This document shows positions 26,388-35,340 of a stretch of DNA of 64,000 nt, in pieces. The stretch covers positions 62,001 to 126,000 of the forward strand of contig NZ_PGFA01000001.1 of assembly GCF_002797555.1 (NCBI RefSeq). Direction: 5' to 3'. The DNA comes from Hymenobacter chitinivorans DSM 11115. Its GTDB lineage: Bacteria > Bacteroidota > Bacteroidia > Cytophagales > Hymenobacteraceae. How positions within the stretch are numbered: position 1 is the first letter of the stretch; each line of letters starts with the position of its first letter. The position numbers and the translations under genes were made by a program. Under the pieces are notes generated by a model that saw only the letters and a list, made by a program, of their open reading frames with translations, searched no databases and had not been told where the DNA came from.

Positions 26388-26406
26388 GGAGTGTTAGTGG
26401 AAAAGG

Positions 26407-26436
26407 AAAAGGGCACCCGTTGGGGTGCCCTTTTTT
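26407..26436 (+). terminator. Intrinsic terminator
   Basis: The stem GGGCACCC/GGGTGCCC, extended by A and T runs, has a 4-nt loop (GTTG) and a six-T tail. It lies 20 bp after the stop codon of the hypothetical gene. Its stem is nearly the same as the one at 22655-22692. Confidence 0.92.
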
Positions 26437-26445
26437 GTGGAGGGT

Positions 26446-26590
26446 GCAGTCGCTCGGCTATGCCGAGTGACGACTACGCTTGAGCAGCTGTGCTGCGAAT
26501 TGGGTCGCGCCGCTAGAACTATACGGCGCGGGATGCTCGGGGCGGAGCCCCTCGGGCGTAGTGGTCACTCGGCAATAGCCGAGCGACTGC
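26446..26590. repeat. REPIN-like element with 34-35 bp inverted arms
   Basis: The arm at 26446-26479 (GCAGTCGCTCGGCTATGCCG...) returns in inverse at 26556-26590 with one substitution and one inserted base. Each arm contains its own small hairpin (CTCGGC...GCCGAG). The 76-nt interior holds further hairpins: GCGCCG/CGGCGC around an 11-nt loop and GGGGC/GCCCC around GGA. The whole is a clover-like structure of about 145 bp, fitting a doublet of REP sequences or a small non-autonomous mobile element. It lies exactly at the junction between host-like DNA and the AT-rich cassette. Confidence 0.85.
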
Positions 26591-26613
26591 GGCGCAACTA
26601 GGCGCACCATTGA

Positions 26614-27009
26614 TCAATATAATTGCCCAATAACGTCGAAGGGTAAATTATAGTTGTGTGTTCTATAGCCGTTCGTGTCAACTAATACAATATCCATGGC
26701 TTCTGTTATCATGCCGCTCGTTGATATGTATGGCTCTTTTCTTATGATTATATATTTAGGCATCGTTCTATTTGTTCCATATATCCCTATGTATGGGCAT
26801 TCGCTTTCGTCGCAAATCGAATAGTTTTTTTCTCCAGGGAAGTTAAGTGGGTTAGCAAGTGTGAAATTCTGAAATATATTTAACTCTTCATAAGTCATGC
26901 ATCTGGCTTCCTCATCTTCATCCAAGATAAACCAAGTTGCAGTATAGCCAGTTGTATTTCTGCTGACGTTGTATTTAAAATTTTCGATGTTGGTTTGTAA
27001 TTTGTACAT
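26614..27009 (-). CDS. Hypothetical protein in AT-rich cassette
   Basis: The 131-aa protein is not recognised. It has no signal peptide. It is rich in Thr, Asn, Tyr and Ile and contains an acidic stretch ILDEDEEARCMTYEE and a CDESEC motif with three cysteines in total. The start codon is 9 bp after the stop of the DUF3800 gene, so the two are almost surely co-transcribed. Base composition is far more AT-rich than surrounding genes, which indicates recent acquisition. It could be a partner, inhibitor or immunity factor of the DUF3800 protein; that is inference from the pairing only. Confidence 0.65.
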   Translation of the reverse strand: MYKLQTNIENFKYNVSRNTTGYTATWFILDEDEEARCMTYEELNIFQNFTLANPLNFPGEKNYSICDESECPYIGIYGTNRTMPKYIIIRKEPYISTSGMITEAMDIVLVDTNGYRTHNYNLPFDVIGQLY

Positions 27010-27018
27010 GGCTTGTCG

Positions 27019-28191
27019 TTAGTTTGTGTTATCAATAAGTTTCTGAAGTTCGCTATATTCAGACCTGTCTAAAATATCGAGGGTGTTGCTTGTTGATAGT
27101 TTTATGAGGTCTCGACATTTTCTGACTCTATTTATCATAGGAATAATTATGCTATTGCTATGGTTGATAAACTGATATATGTCTGATACACTTGTGGGAA
27201 GCTTGTAACCCTTGTCACCGCTGCTGCTACTAGCTATTAATACTCCTGCGTCACGTAGTTTACCAACAATTGAAGTCCTGAAGTAGAGCGGTGTTAATCT
27301 TGTTTCTCTTCCAGCGTTAAGATGATTGATAAGTTCTTGTGTCGGTACGAAGCCTTGCTTCTGATAAGATCTTTGATAAAAGAGTAAAAGCTTTAAAAAA
27401 GAAACTTGCTCAATATCGCCTGGGTTATTAATTTTTTTATTATCAATAAAGTCAATAGCGTATCTAAGGCTTAATTTAGCTATATTCTCATCGAATTCAC
27501 GCTTCTCGTCTTCGATAGGATAATAGTTTACATCTTTATAATTAGGTGGAAATTCATTGATACTTGCTATTTGATGGCGTATTAAATTTAGAAAGTTCAC
27601 TGTATCAAAGCCTTTTTCGCTATATTTTTTTCTTTGATTTTCATCATAGTGGTGGCCTATGGTTCCAGCTATGAAGTCAGCTATTTGTATTAATATATTT
27701 TTCTCGCTGTTTTCAAGATCAAAATATGATCCATGAAATAAATCTCTTATATGGTTCTTTTTAACATATTCTTTGAACTCTCTCATGTAATCATTTGACC
27801 CGTGCTCATCTACAACCAAAGTCAAATTTGGTAATGTTCTATATAACTCTTTATATACAAGGCCGTTTATAAACTTGTGAAATGATGCTTTGTGCTTGAA
27901 GCCTTCACTGTATAACGCCCTTTTATCAACAGTGACAGCGAATATCTGAATATTCATTTTTCCTATCTCTTCAAGGATTAGAAGTCGGCGTTTATAGTTT
28001 GTAGCAACATTCTTAGACTTTATCTCTCCAGTTTGAAAGTGTCTTTTTCTTATTGCTTCTGCTTGAATTTCAAGTAAGCCAAGATCATGTTTATCCACGA
28101 TGATACTAGCAACAATGAAATGTGTGCTCTGTCTTCCGAAATCAAAGGAAGTATTCCCATATTCGTCTGCAAAAGCTACTGGTTGTTTCAT
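27019..28191 (-). CDS. DUF3800 (RNase H-like fold) protein with C-terminal extension
   Basis: The 390-aa protein shows the DUF3800 pattern: an N-terminal acidic motif FADEYGNTSFDF (Asp9, Glu10), a hydrophobic strand HFIVASIIV, a second acidic motif TLVVDEHGSNDY in the middle, and a third, ILIQIADFIAGTIGHH, near residue 190. This spacing of acidic motifs is what suggests an RNase H-like nuclease fold for the family. Residues of about 265-390 form an extra domain with winged-helix-like segments (ELINHLNAG...LYFRTSIVGKLRDAGVLIASS...GYKLP). DUF3800 genes are often found on mobile or defence-type DNA, but no function is proven for this one. AT-rich composition marks it as foreign. Confidence 0.8.
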   Translation of the reverse strand: MKQPVAFADEYGNTSFDFGRQSTHFIVASIIVDKHDLGLLEIQAEAIRKRHFQTGEIKSKNVATNYKRRLLILEEIGKMNIQIFAVTVDKRALYSEGFKHKASFHKFINGLVYKELYRTLPNLTLVVDEHGSNDYMREFKEYVKKNHIRDLFHGSYFDLENSEKNILIQIADFIAGTIGHHYDENQRKKYSEKGFDTVNFLNLIRHQIASINEFPPNYKDVNYYPIEDEKREFDENIAKLSLRYAIDFIDNKKINNPGDIEQVSFLKLLLFYQRSYQKQGFVPTQELINHLNAGRETRLTPLYFRTSIVGKLRDAGVLIASSSSGDKGYKLPTSVSDIYQFINHSNSIIIPMINRVRKCRDLIKLSTSNTLDILDRSEYSELQKLIDNTN

Positions 28192-28212
28192 ACAGATCGT
28201 AGTTTAAAGCAA

Positions 28213-28246
28213 AAACCCCGCGCCAGCCTAAGCCAACGCGGGGTTA
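28213..28246 (-). terminator. Intrinsic terminator after icd
   Basis: AACCCCGCG and CGCGGGGTT form a 9-bp stem with a 14-nt loop. On the minus strand a T-run follows. It lies just past the icd stop codon and also insulates the AT-rich cassette. Confidence 0.88.
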
Positions 28247-28269
28247 TTTAATTGGCTACGGCCAAGCTA

Positions 28270-29535
28270 CTACATCCGGGCGATAATCTCGTCGCCGAAC
28301 TCCGAGCATTTCAGCAGAGTAGCGCCTTCCATGAGGCGTTCGAAGTCGTAGGTTACGCGCTTCGAGGCAATGGCAGCTTCCAGACCTTTGTAGATTAGGT
28401 CGGCGGCTTCCTGCCAGCCCAGGTGCTCGAGCATCATGGCGCCGGAGAGAATCACCGAGCCGGGGTTTACCTTATCGAGGCCGGCATACTTGGGGGCGGT
28501 GCCGTGGGTTGCTTCGAAGATGGCGTGGCCGGTCATGTAGTTGATGTTGGCACCGGGCGCAATGCCAATACCCCCCACGATGGCGGCCAGGGCGTCGGAG
28601 ATATAGTCGCCGTTCAGGTTCAGGGTAGCAACGACCGAGTACTCGGAGGGGCGGAGCAGGATCTGCTGCAGGAAGGCATCGGCGATGCTGTCCTTAATCA
28701 GGATCTTGCCGCTTTCCAGGGCAGCCTTCTGCTGGGCATCGGCTACGTCCTGGCCCTGCTTGGCCACGATTTTGTCGTACTGGGCCCAGGTGAATACTTT
28801 GTCGCCGAACTCGCGCTCGGCCAGCTCGTAGCCCCAGGTTTTGAAGGCACCCTCGGTGAACTTCATGATGTTGCCCTTGTGCACGATGGTCACCGAAGGC
28901 TTGTTGTGGCTAATGGCGTACTCGATGGCGGCGCGTACGAGGCGCTCGGTGCCTTCCTTGGACACGGGCTTGATGCCGAACGAGGACGACTCGGGGAAGC
29001 GGATTTTCTTCACGCCCATCTCGTCCTGCAGGAATTCCAGCATTTTCTGGGCCTGGGGCGTACCGTTCATGTACTCGATGCCGGCGTAGATGTCCTCGGT
29101 GTTTTCGCGGAAGATCACCATGTCGGTCAGCTCGGGGCGCTTCACGGGGGAAGGCACGCCTTCAAACCAGCGCACGGGGCGCAGGCAGGCGTAGAGGTCG
29201 AGCTCCTGGCGCAGGGCCACGTTCAGGGAGCGGATACCACCGCCGACGGGGGTGGTCAGGGGGCCTTTGATGCCCACGAGGTAGTCGCGGAAGGCATCCA
29301 GGGTTTCGTTGGGCAGCCAGTTGCCGGTTTGCTTGAACGACTTCTCGCCCGCCAGCACTTCTTTCCACATCAGCTTGCGCGAGCCGCCGTAGGCCTTTTC
29401 TACTGCGGCGTCGAATACGCGCACGGAAGCGGCCCAAATGTCGGGACCGGTACCATCGCCCTCAATGAAAGGAATTACGGGTTGGTCGGGTACGCTCAGC
29501 TTACCGCCTTTGATGGTGATTTTGTTCTCTGCCAT
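28270..29535 (-). CDS. icd: Isocitrate dehydrogenase, NADP-dependent
   Basis: The 421-aa cytoplasmic enzyme oxidatively decarboxylates isocitrate to 2-oxoglutarate in the TCA cycle. Family features in order: [12 protein letters not shown] near residue 25, the [31 protein letters not shown] segment around 100-130, [14 protein letters not shown] with the substrate-binding residues, [15 protein letters not shown], and the C-terminal [33 protein letters not shown]. The length matches the prokaryotic homodimeric type. It is a single gene with its own terminator and 216 bp of upstream sequence that includes a REP-like repeat. Confidence 0.97.
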   Translation of the reverse strand: MAENKITIKGGKLSVPDQPVIPFIEGDGTGPDIWAASVRVFDAAVEKAYGGSRKLMWKEVLAGEKSFKQTGNWLPNETLDAFRDYLVGIKGPLTTPVGGGIRSLNVALRQELDLYACLRPVRWFEGVPSPVKRPELTDMVIFRENTEDIYAGIEYMNGTPQAQKMLEFLQDEMGVKKIRFPESSSFGIKPVSKEGTERLVRAAIEYAISHNKPSVTIVHKGNIMKFTEGAFKTWGYELAEREFGDKVFTWAQYDKIVAKQGQDVADAQQKAALESGKILIKDSIADAFLQQILLRPSEYSVVATLNLNGDYISDALAAIVGGIGIAPGANINYMTGHAIFEATHGTAPKYAGLDKVNPGSVILSGAMMLEHLGWQEAADLIYKGLEAAIASKRVTYDFERLMEGATLLKCSEFGDEIIARM

Positions 29536-29632
29536 TGTTAAAAGTTGTCAGTTGCGAATTGACAGTTATTTAGGGTGTTTAAGTTGTTTTTAAGAGGTAA
29601 CAAATCCGTCTATGTTCCTTGGCAACGTTGGC

Positions 29633-29729
29633 CGTCATGTCGAACAGGGTGAGACATCTCGCGTGCTGATGTTGCAATGCTATCTGATTACCATTGCACG
29701 CGAGATATCTCACTGCGTTCGATATGACG
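29633..29729. repeat. Imperfect inverted repeat, 34-bp arms (REP-like)
   Basis: The arm CGTCATGTCGAAC... at 29633-29666 recurs in inverse at 29696-29729 with five mismatches in 34 positions. The loop is 29 nt. Both arms contain TCGAAC...GTGAGA.ATCTCGCGTGC. It fills the short gap between the icd start and the end of the M16 protease gene. Confidence 0.82.
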
Positions 29730-29751
29730 TTCTGCTGGGGCGCATATTTGG

Positions 29752-32700
29752 TTAATAGCCGAAAATCTCTTTCAGCGTGAGTTGCTGGACCTGACCGTAC
29801 TTGGCCAGCTCCTTGAAGTTGAGGCGGTCTTTGGAGCCGATGACCAGGATGGTCTGGCTTTGGCCCTTGACCTTGGCTTGCTGAAACTTCTTCAGATCGT
29901 CGAAGCTCATGTTCTGGGTTTGCTCGTACACGTCGCGGCGCAGGTCGTAATCGAGGCCCAGGCGCTTGGCGCGCTCGTAGCTGAAGAGGATGTCGGACTT
30001 GGTGATGCGCTCGGTGGCGATGCTGTTGCGGATGCTTTGCTTGGCGATTTGCAGGTTGGCTTCAGCCACGGGCAGGTCGTTGAGCAGGGTCTCCATGCCG
30101 GCCATGGCCTCGCCGAGCTTGTCGCTCTGGGTGCCGATGTAGCTCAGGTTGTAGTTGGAGCGGCCCAGCTTGTCGGCGTTGGCGTAGCGGGAGGAGGCGG
30201 AGTAAGCCAAGGCCTTGGACTCGCGCAGCTCCTGAAACACGATGCTGCCCATGCCGCCGCCGAAGTACTCGTTGTAGAGGCTCACGGTGGGCACCAGGGC
30301 TTTATCGTACACGTCGCCGCGGGTCAGGAACAGGATTTCGGCCTGCACCATGTTGTAGTCGACCCAGTACACCTTGCGGTCTTTGAGCGGCTGCTCGGCA
30401 AAGTCCTTGTTGGCCGGTACGGGCGTGAGCTTGGCGGGTGTTTTATGGAAAGCATTCAGGACGGTTACCACGCCGGCCTGATTCTCCGTCTGCCCAGCAT
30501 CAGTGCCGTCACTCTTTACTGTAACGGTTTGCAGGCCTTCCGTGCGGCGCGGCCCATAATACAACACCCGGTGCTGGTAGCTGGTCAGCTTCTTGGTCAG
30601 GGCGGTGAGGTCGGCGGGCTTCAGGGCCTTGAGCTCTTTCTCGCTCAGCTGGCTGGTGAAGGGGTTTTTGGGGCCGTACTTGGCGAAGCTCAGCATGGCC
30701 TGGGTCAGGATAACCTGCTTGTTGAGCTTGGCATCCTTGCGGGCCTTGAGCACCCCATCCACCATGTCCTTGAGGGCTTTGGCGTCGGGCTTGGGGTTGG
30801 CCAGCAGGCTTTCGAAGAGTTGCAGGGCCGGCTCGAAGTTGCTGTTGAGGCCGCCGAGGCTGACGTAAACGCGGTCCTGCCCGCTGGATACCCCGAAGGA
30901 GCAGCCCAGCTTGTAGAACTCCTGCTGGAGCTGGGCGGCCGAGAACTTGTCGGTACCCAGGTACTGGAGGTAGTCGGCGGCCAGGCCCAGCTTGGGGTCG
31001 TTGTTGGTGCCCAGGTCCAGGATGTAGTACAGGTTGAACAGCTCGTTTTCGGTGTTGCGGGTGTAGTACACCGGCACGCCCGAAGTCAGCTTGAGCTCCT
31101 GAATGTCCTTTTTGTAATCCACGAACACCGGCTGGAGCTCGGGGCTGGGCTTGCTCACCACTTCCTTGTAGAAGCTGGAGGCCACTTCGCGATTCACGGG
31201 CACCGGCGTAATGGCGGGCTTTACCACTTTGGGCGTGCTCGTGTCCTTGCCGGTTTTCTTGTAAATCAGCGCGTAGTTCTGGCCGTAGTACTGGTTGGCC
31301 ACGCGCAGTACTTTCGCTTTCGTGATTTTGCCGAAGTCCTCGTACTGCTGGAGCACATCCTGCCAGCTCTGGCGCGAGACGAAGGCGGCCACGAAGGCGC
31401 CGGCGCGGGCCTCGTTGCTCTCGTAGCTCTTGGTGCGCTGCAGCTTCTCGTTGTTGATGATGGCCGGAATCAGCCAGTCGGGGAAGCTGCCCTTTTTCAC
31501 CAGCTCCAGCTGACTTAGCAGCAGGTCGCGCACCTGGGGCAGGGTCTGGCCCTGGCGGGGGGTGGCGTAGAGGACGTGGGACGAGTAGTCGTTGTTGATA
31601 TCGGTGAACGAGGCGGCCTGCAGTACCCGCTGCTGCTGGTTCAGGTTCAGGTCAATCAGGCCGGCCTGGCCGTTGGTCAGGATCTTGTCGATCATGCGCA
31701 GCACCAGCGCGTCGTGGGTGGCGGCGCCGGGGAAGCGGAAGCCGAGCATCACGTTTTCCGCGTCGGGGCCCACTACTTCCTTTACTACGGGCGCGGCAAT
31801 AGCGTCTTCCTTAGCAGGGGTGAAGGTGGGTACCGGCTTGCTTTGGAGCTTGCCGAAGTACTGGTCGATGAGGCGGATGGTCTGGTCGTAGTCCAGGTCG
31901 CCCGAGAGGCACAAGGCTACGTTGTTGGGCACGTAGTACTGGCCGAAATACTTCTTGATTTCGGTGATGGAGGGGTTTTGCAGGTGCTGAATCGTCCCAA
32001 TGGTGGTTTGGGTGCCGTACTCGTGCTTGCGGTACAGGCTGGCGTTCAGCGCCTCGTATTCCTTGCTGAAGTCGTTATCTAGCCCGCGGTTTTTCTCCTC
32101 GTACACAGCCTCCAGCTCGGTGTGAAACAGGCGGGGCACCATTTCGCCCAGCCGCTCACTCTGGATGGCGGCCCACTTCTCAATCTGGTTGGAGGGAATA
32201 TCCTCCTGGTACACCGTCTGCTCGACGGACGTGTAGGCATTGGAACCCTTCGAGCCGATGGCGCCCATCACCTTGTCGTACTCGTTGGCCACGGCGTACT
32301 TGGCCGCCACGCTCGAAACGGAGTCAATCTGGTGGTAGAGCTTCTTGCGCTCCGCCGGGTCGGTTTTGGAGCGGTAGACCTCGTAGAGGGCCTCAATCTT
32401 GTCCAATTCCGGCTTTTCGGCGGCCCAGTTCTGGGTGCCCAGGCGGGAAGTGCCCTTGAACACCATGTGCTCGAGGTAGTGGGCCAGGCCGGTGGCGGTG
32501 TGCGGGTCGTTCTTGGAGCCGGCGCGCACGGCCAGGTAGGTCTGAATGCGTGGGGCGTCGTCGTAGTCCGACAGGTACACGGTCAGGCCGTTGTCGAGGG
32601 TATAGATGCGGGCCTTGAGCGGGTCGCCAGCCACGGTTTCGTACTTGTACTCTTTCTGCTGCGCCGGGGCCGTTGGGGTCGGAGCGGTAGTCGCCGCCGC

Positions 32701-32787
32701 GGTGGTGGCGGGCTTGCTCGTCTGGCACTGGGTGGTGAGCCCAAGCGCCGCAATGGCTGGAAAAAGAAGCAGAAAGGGTTTTTTCAC
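29752..32787 (-). CDS. M16 family zinc peptidase (insulinase/pitrilysin type), lipoprotein
   Basis: The 1011-aa protein starts at a GTG codon (32787), giving MKKPFLLLFPAIAALGLTTQC with a lipobox at Cys21; the in-frame ATG 22 codons further upstream would spoil the signal. The inverted zinc motif HYLEH (His103, Glu106, His107) lies in the first M16 domain, and VYEEKNRGLDNDF supplies the distal acidic ligand. A second M16 domain in the C-terminal half (from about residue 520) lacks the zinc motif, as usual for the two-domain members. It degrades peptides, probably in the periplasm or at the outer membrane. Confidence 0.93.
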   Translation of the reverse strand: MKKPFLLLFPAIAALGLTTQCQTSKPATTAAATTAPTPTAPAQQKEYKYETVAGDPLKARIYTLDNGLTVYLSDYDDAPRIQTYLAVRAGSKNDPHTATGLAHYLEHMVFKGTSRLGTQNWAAEKPELDKIEALYEVYRSKTDPAERKKLYHQIDSVSSVAAKYAVANEYDKVMGAIGSKGSNAYTSVEQTVYQEDIPSNQIEKWAAIQSERLGEMVPRLFHTELEAVYEEKNRGLDNDFSKEYEALNASLYRKHEYGTQTTIGTIQHLQNPSITEIKKYFGQYYVPNNVALCLSGDLDYDQTIRLIDQYFGKLQSKPVPTFTPAKEDAIAAPVVKEVVGPDAENVMLGFRFPGAATHDALVLRMIDKILTNGQAGLIDLNLNQQQRVLQAASFTDINNDYSSHVLYATPRQGQTLPQVRDLLLSQLELVKKGSFPDWLIPAIINNEKLQRTKSYESNEARAGAFVAAFVSRQSWQDVLQQYEDFGKITKAKVLRVANQYYGQNYALIYKKTGKDTSTPKVVKPAITPVPVNREVASSFYKEVVSKPSPELQPVFVDYKKDIQELKLTSGVPVYYTRNTENELFNLYYILDLGTNNDPKLGLAADYLQYLGTDKFSAAQLQQEFYKLGCSFGVSSGQDRVYVSLGGLNSNFEPALQLFESLLANPKPDAKALKDMVDGVLKARKDAKLNKQVILTQAMLSFAKYGPKNPFTSQLSEKELKALKPADLTALTKKLTSYQHRVLYYGPRRTEGLQTVTVKSDGTDAGQTENQAGVVTVLNAFHKTPAKLTPVPANKDFAEQPLKDRKVYWVDYNMVQAEILFLTRGDVYDKALVPTVSLYNEYFGGGMGSIVFQELRESKALAYSASSRYANADKLGRSNYNLSYIGTQSDKLGEAMAGMETLLNDLPVAEANLQIAKQSIRNSIATERITKSDILFSYERAKRLGLDYDLRRDVYEQTQNMSFDDLKKFQQAKVKGQSQTILVIGSKDRLNFKELAKYGQVQQLTLKEIFGY

Positions 32788-33043
32788 GAAATTCCCAGGG
32801 CAGAAAGCGAGGCGTAAGGACAAGGTTTCAAAGATAGGCGGCCGGTATTGCAATTAAAAACCCAATGCGCTATTGGATTGATTATGAGCGGATTTTAAGT
32901 TGGGCGCAAAGTCCGGAATAATTAGTATGTAAGGCCGGCTGGTTTTGGGTGCTTGGTGGCAAGTCGGAGACTGGCCGCGTGCAGGGCCCGGCCGACGCGG
33001 CGGCGCCGAAGCCAGTGGGTCGGATTGGGAAGGGGTAAAACGC

Positions 33044-33130
33044 TAGTAGCGCGAACTTTGTGGTTCGCGTGCCCGAACGACAACCGTGGAAACGGCGCGG
33101 GGCACGCGAACTACAAAGTTCGCGCTACTA
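33044..33130. repeat. 31-bp inverted repeat, one mismatch (REP/MITE-like)
   Basis: TAGTAGCGCGAACTTTGTGG... at 33044-33074 recurs in inverse at 33100-33130 with a single mismatch; the loop is 25 nt. Each arm also holds a small internal palindrome (GCGAAC...GTTCGC). It lies in the 361-bp gap between the M16 gene and dnaX, 18 bp past the dnaX stop codon. The rest of that gap shows nothing I can name. Confidence 0.9.
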
Positions 33131-33148
33131 CCTACTGGCGGTAAGATA

Positions 33149-35281
33149 TTAGTCGGTATCCAGGCCCAGGCGTTGCTTCATGGTGAGCAGCACCGGGAAT
33201 TTCTCGGAGAGGTACTCGAATTTATCGGCCGAGGTGTAGAGCATGCGGCCGGTGGGCGCTTTTTCGGCCAGTACCACCTGCACGTTGAGGTGGCGGTAGC
33301 CGGTGCGGCGGCGCAGCTCGGTGAGCAGTTCGGCGCGGAAGTCATTGAACTGGTCGAGCTGCACGGGGTTGTCCACGGTGAGGTGCACCACGTGCTGCTC
33401 ATCCACGAGAATGGGCCGGTTGAGCAGCACGTACTCGGTCATCCGCTCCGCCCGTCTCGACTCCTTGATTTCATTCCAGACCTGAAGCAGCTTTTCCTCA
33501 TCGATGGGCGGCAGGCCCGTGACGGGACCCGTGGGCTCGTCTTCCACCACCGCCGGACCGGCCTGACTGGCCGAAACCTGCTGGGCCACCTGGGCTTTAA
33601 GGTCTTTGAGGCTGGGAATAAGCTTGGCCGCGGGGCTCAGGGGCTTGAGCATGGGCGCAATGCGGCGCGGCCCCTCGGGCTCGTGGCCTTCGAAGCTCGG
33701 CGCCCCGATTTCCACGTGCGGACTCGTGTCGCGGAACTGCTGCACGGGCTCCACCACGTCCCCGTCGTCCTCGATGCTGGGGGTGTCGTGCAGCTCCTCG
33801 ATGCCGCTTTCGATGGGCACAATGGGCTCCGGGTCGGCGGGGGCCGTTACGACGGGCCGGGCTGCCGCGGCCGAAACCGGCGGCGGGGGCGTAGCTTGGG
33901 TAATAGCTGCCGCTACGGCCCGTGGGGCGCCATTCACGGCCGGGGCGGCAGCGGCACCAGCACCGTTTACGGCCGGAGCCGGAATGGCCGCGCCGTTCGA
34001 AGCCGGGGCAACGGGCGCTACACTAGTTTTTTTTTTAGCCTCGCCGTTGGAGGACGAAGGGCTCATTTCGCGGGCGAACTGTACCGCCCCGTTCAGGTAG
34101 GCCAGCTTCATGAGCATGAGCTCCACGTGCAGGCGCTGGTTTTTGGCCTGCTTGAATTCCCGGTCGCACTGGCTCACCAGGTTCAGGGCCGAGAGCAAAA
34201 AGGCCAGCGGGGCGGCCTGGGCCTGCTGCACGTAGCGGGCCCGAATGCCTTCCGACACTTCCAGCAGCTGCACCGTCACCTGGTCTTTGCACACGAGCAA
34301 GCCGCGCAAATGCTCGGCGGCGCCCACCACGAAGTTGTGCAAATCGAAGCCGTTCTGCATTACCTCGTCGAGCAGCAGCAGGGTCTGGGACAAATCTTCC
34401 CGCAGCAGGGCATCGATGAGGCGGAAGTAGTACTCGTAGTCGAGGATGTGCAGGTTCTGGACCACATCCTTATAAGTCAGATTGTGGCCCGAGAAGGTCA
34501 CCATCTGGTCGAACATGCTCAGCGCGTCGCGCAGGCCGCCGTCGGCTTTCTGGGCCAGCAGGTGCAGGGCGTCGTCTTCGGCCTGGATTTTCTCCTGCGT
34601 GGCCACGTGCCGCAAATGCCCGCGAATGTCGTCGACCCGAATCCGGTTGAAGTCGAAAATCTGGCAGCGGGAGAGAATCGTGGGGATAATCTTGTGCCGC
34701 TCGGTGGTAGCCAAAATGAAAATGGCGTAGGACGGCGGCTCTTCCAGGGTCTTCAGAAAGGCGTTGAAGGCCGCATTGGAGAGCATGTGCACCTCGTCGA
34801 TGATGTACACCTTAAAGCGGCCCTGCTGCGGGGCGTAGCGCACCTGCTCCACCAGGCTGCGGATGTCTTCCACTGAGTTGTTGGAAGCGGCATCGAGCTC
34901 GTGCACGTTGAAGGAGGCATTTTCCTGGAAGGCCCGGCAGGAGGGGCACTGCCCGCAGGCTTCGAGCTCAAACGGGGTGTTGTCCGGGTCGGCAGCCTTC
35001 TGCAAGGCGGCCGGCACCAGCTCGGGCTGGGTGCGCAGCAACTCCGATACCGGCCGGCCCTGGCGCACGTGCTGTTCCACAAACTCGCAGTTGATGGTCT
35101 TGGCCAGAATCCGGGCGCAGGTGGTTTTGCCCACGCCCCGGGGGCCGCAAAACAGGAAGGCCTGGGCCAGGTGCTTGCTGGTAATGGCATTCTGCAGCGT
35201 GGTAGTCACGTGCTGCTGGCCCACCACGCTTCTGAACGTGGCAGGACGATATTTACGGGCCGAAACGACGAAATTTTCCAT
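33149..35281 (-). CDS. dnaX: DNA polymerase III subunits gamma/tau
   Basis: The 710-aa clamp-loader ATPase starts MENFVVSARKYRPATFRSVVGQ, the usual N-terminus. Walker A is GPRGVGKTT (about 46-54), the zinc-binding cysteines are in CEF plus ACGQCPSC, the DEVHMLS Walker B follows, and the SRC sensor is ILSRCQIFDFNRI. Domain III ends near residue 370. A long Ala/Pro-rich linker (about 390-500) leads to a C-terminal tau-like part that binds the polymerase. The dnaX start at 35281 excludes 29 upstream in-frame codons without family similarity. No obvious slippery A-run suggesting a programmed frameshift was found in the middle of the gene apart from a run near 34027-34036. Confidence 0.96.
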   Translation of the reverse strand: MENFVVSARKYRPATFRSVVGQQHVTTTLQNAITSKHLAQAFLFCGPRGVGKTTCARILAKTINCEFVEQHVRQGRPVSELLRTQPELVPAALQKAADPDNTPFELEACGQCPSCRAFQENASFNVHELDAASNNSVEDIRSLVEQVRYAPQQGRFKVYIIDEVHMLSNAAFNAFLKTLEEPPSYAIFILATTERHKIIPTILSRCQIFDFNRIRVDDIRGHLRHVATQEKIQAEDDALHLLAQKADGGLRDALSMFDQMVTFSGHNLTYKDVVQNLHILDYEYYFRLIDALLREDLSQTLLLLDEVMQNGFDLHNFVVGAAEHLRGLLVCKDQVTVQLLEVSEGIRARYVQQAQAAPLAFLLSALNLVSQCDREFKQAKNQRLHVELMLMKLAYLNGAVQFAREMSPSSSNGEAKKKTSVAPVAPASNGAAIPAPAVNGAGAAAAPAVNGAPRAVAAAITQATPPPPVSAAAARPVVTAPADPEPIVPIESGIEELHDTPSIEDDGDVVEPVQQFRDTSPHVEIGAPSFEGHEPEGPRRIAPMLKPLSPAAKLIPSLKDLKAQVAQQVSASQAGPAVVEDEPTGPVTGLPPIDEEKLLQVWNEIKESRRAERMTEYVLLNRPILVDEQHVVHLTVDNPVQLDQFNDFRAELLTELRRRTGYRHLNVQVVLAEKAPTGRMLYTSADKFEYLSEKFPVLLTMKQRLGLDTD

Positions 35282-35340
35282 ACTCCTTCCTGCAAAGATA
35301 CCCCGAAAAGACGGGCTTTGGAAGGGTTGCAAAGACCATT

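Noticed and set aside
34027..34036. A-rich run in dnaX as a programmed frameshift site for gamma subunit
   Set aside because: The run lies in the Ala/Pro linker region, but no following stem-loop or early stop arrangement could be verified by eye.
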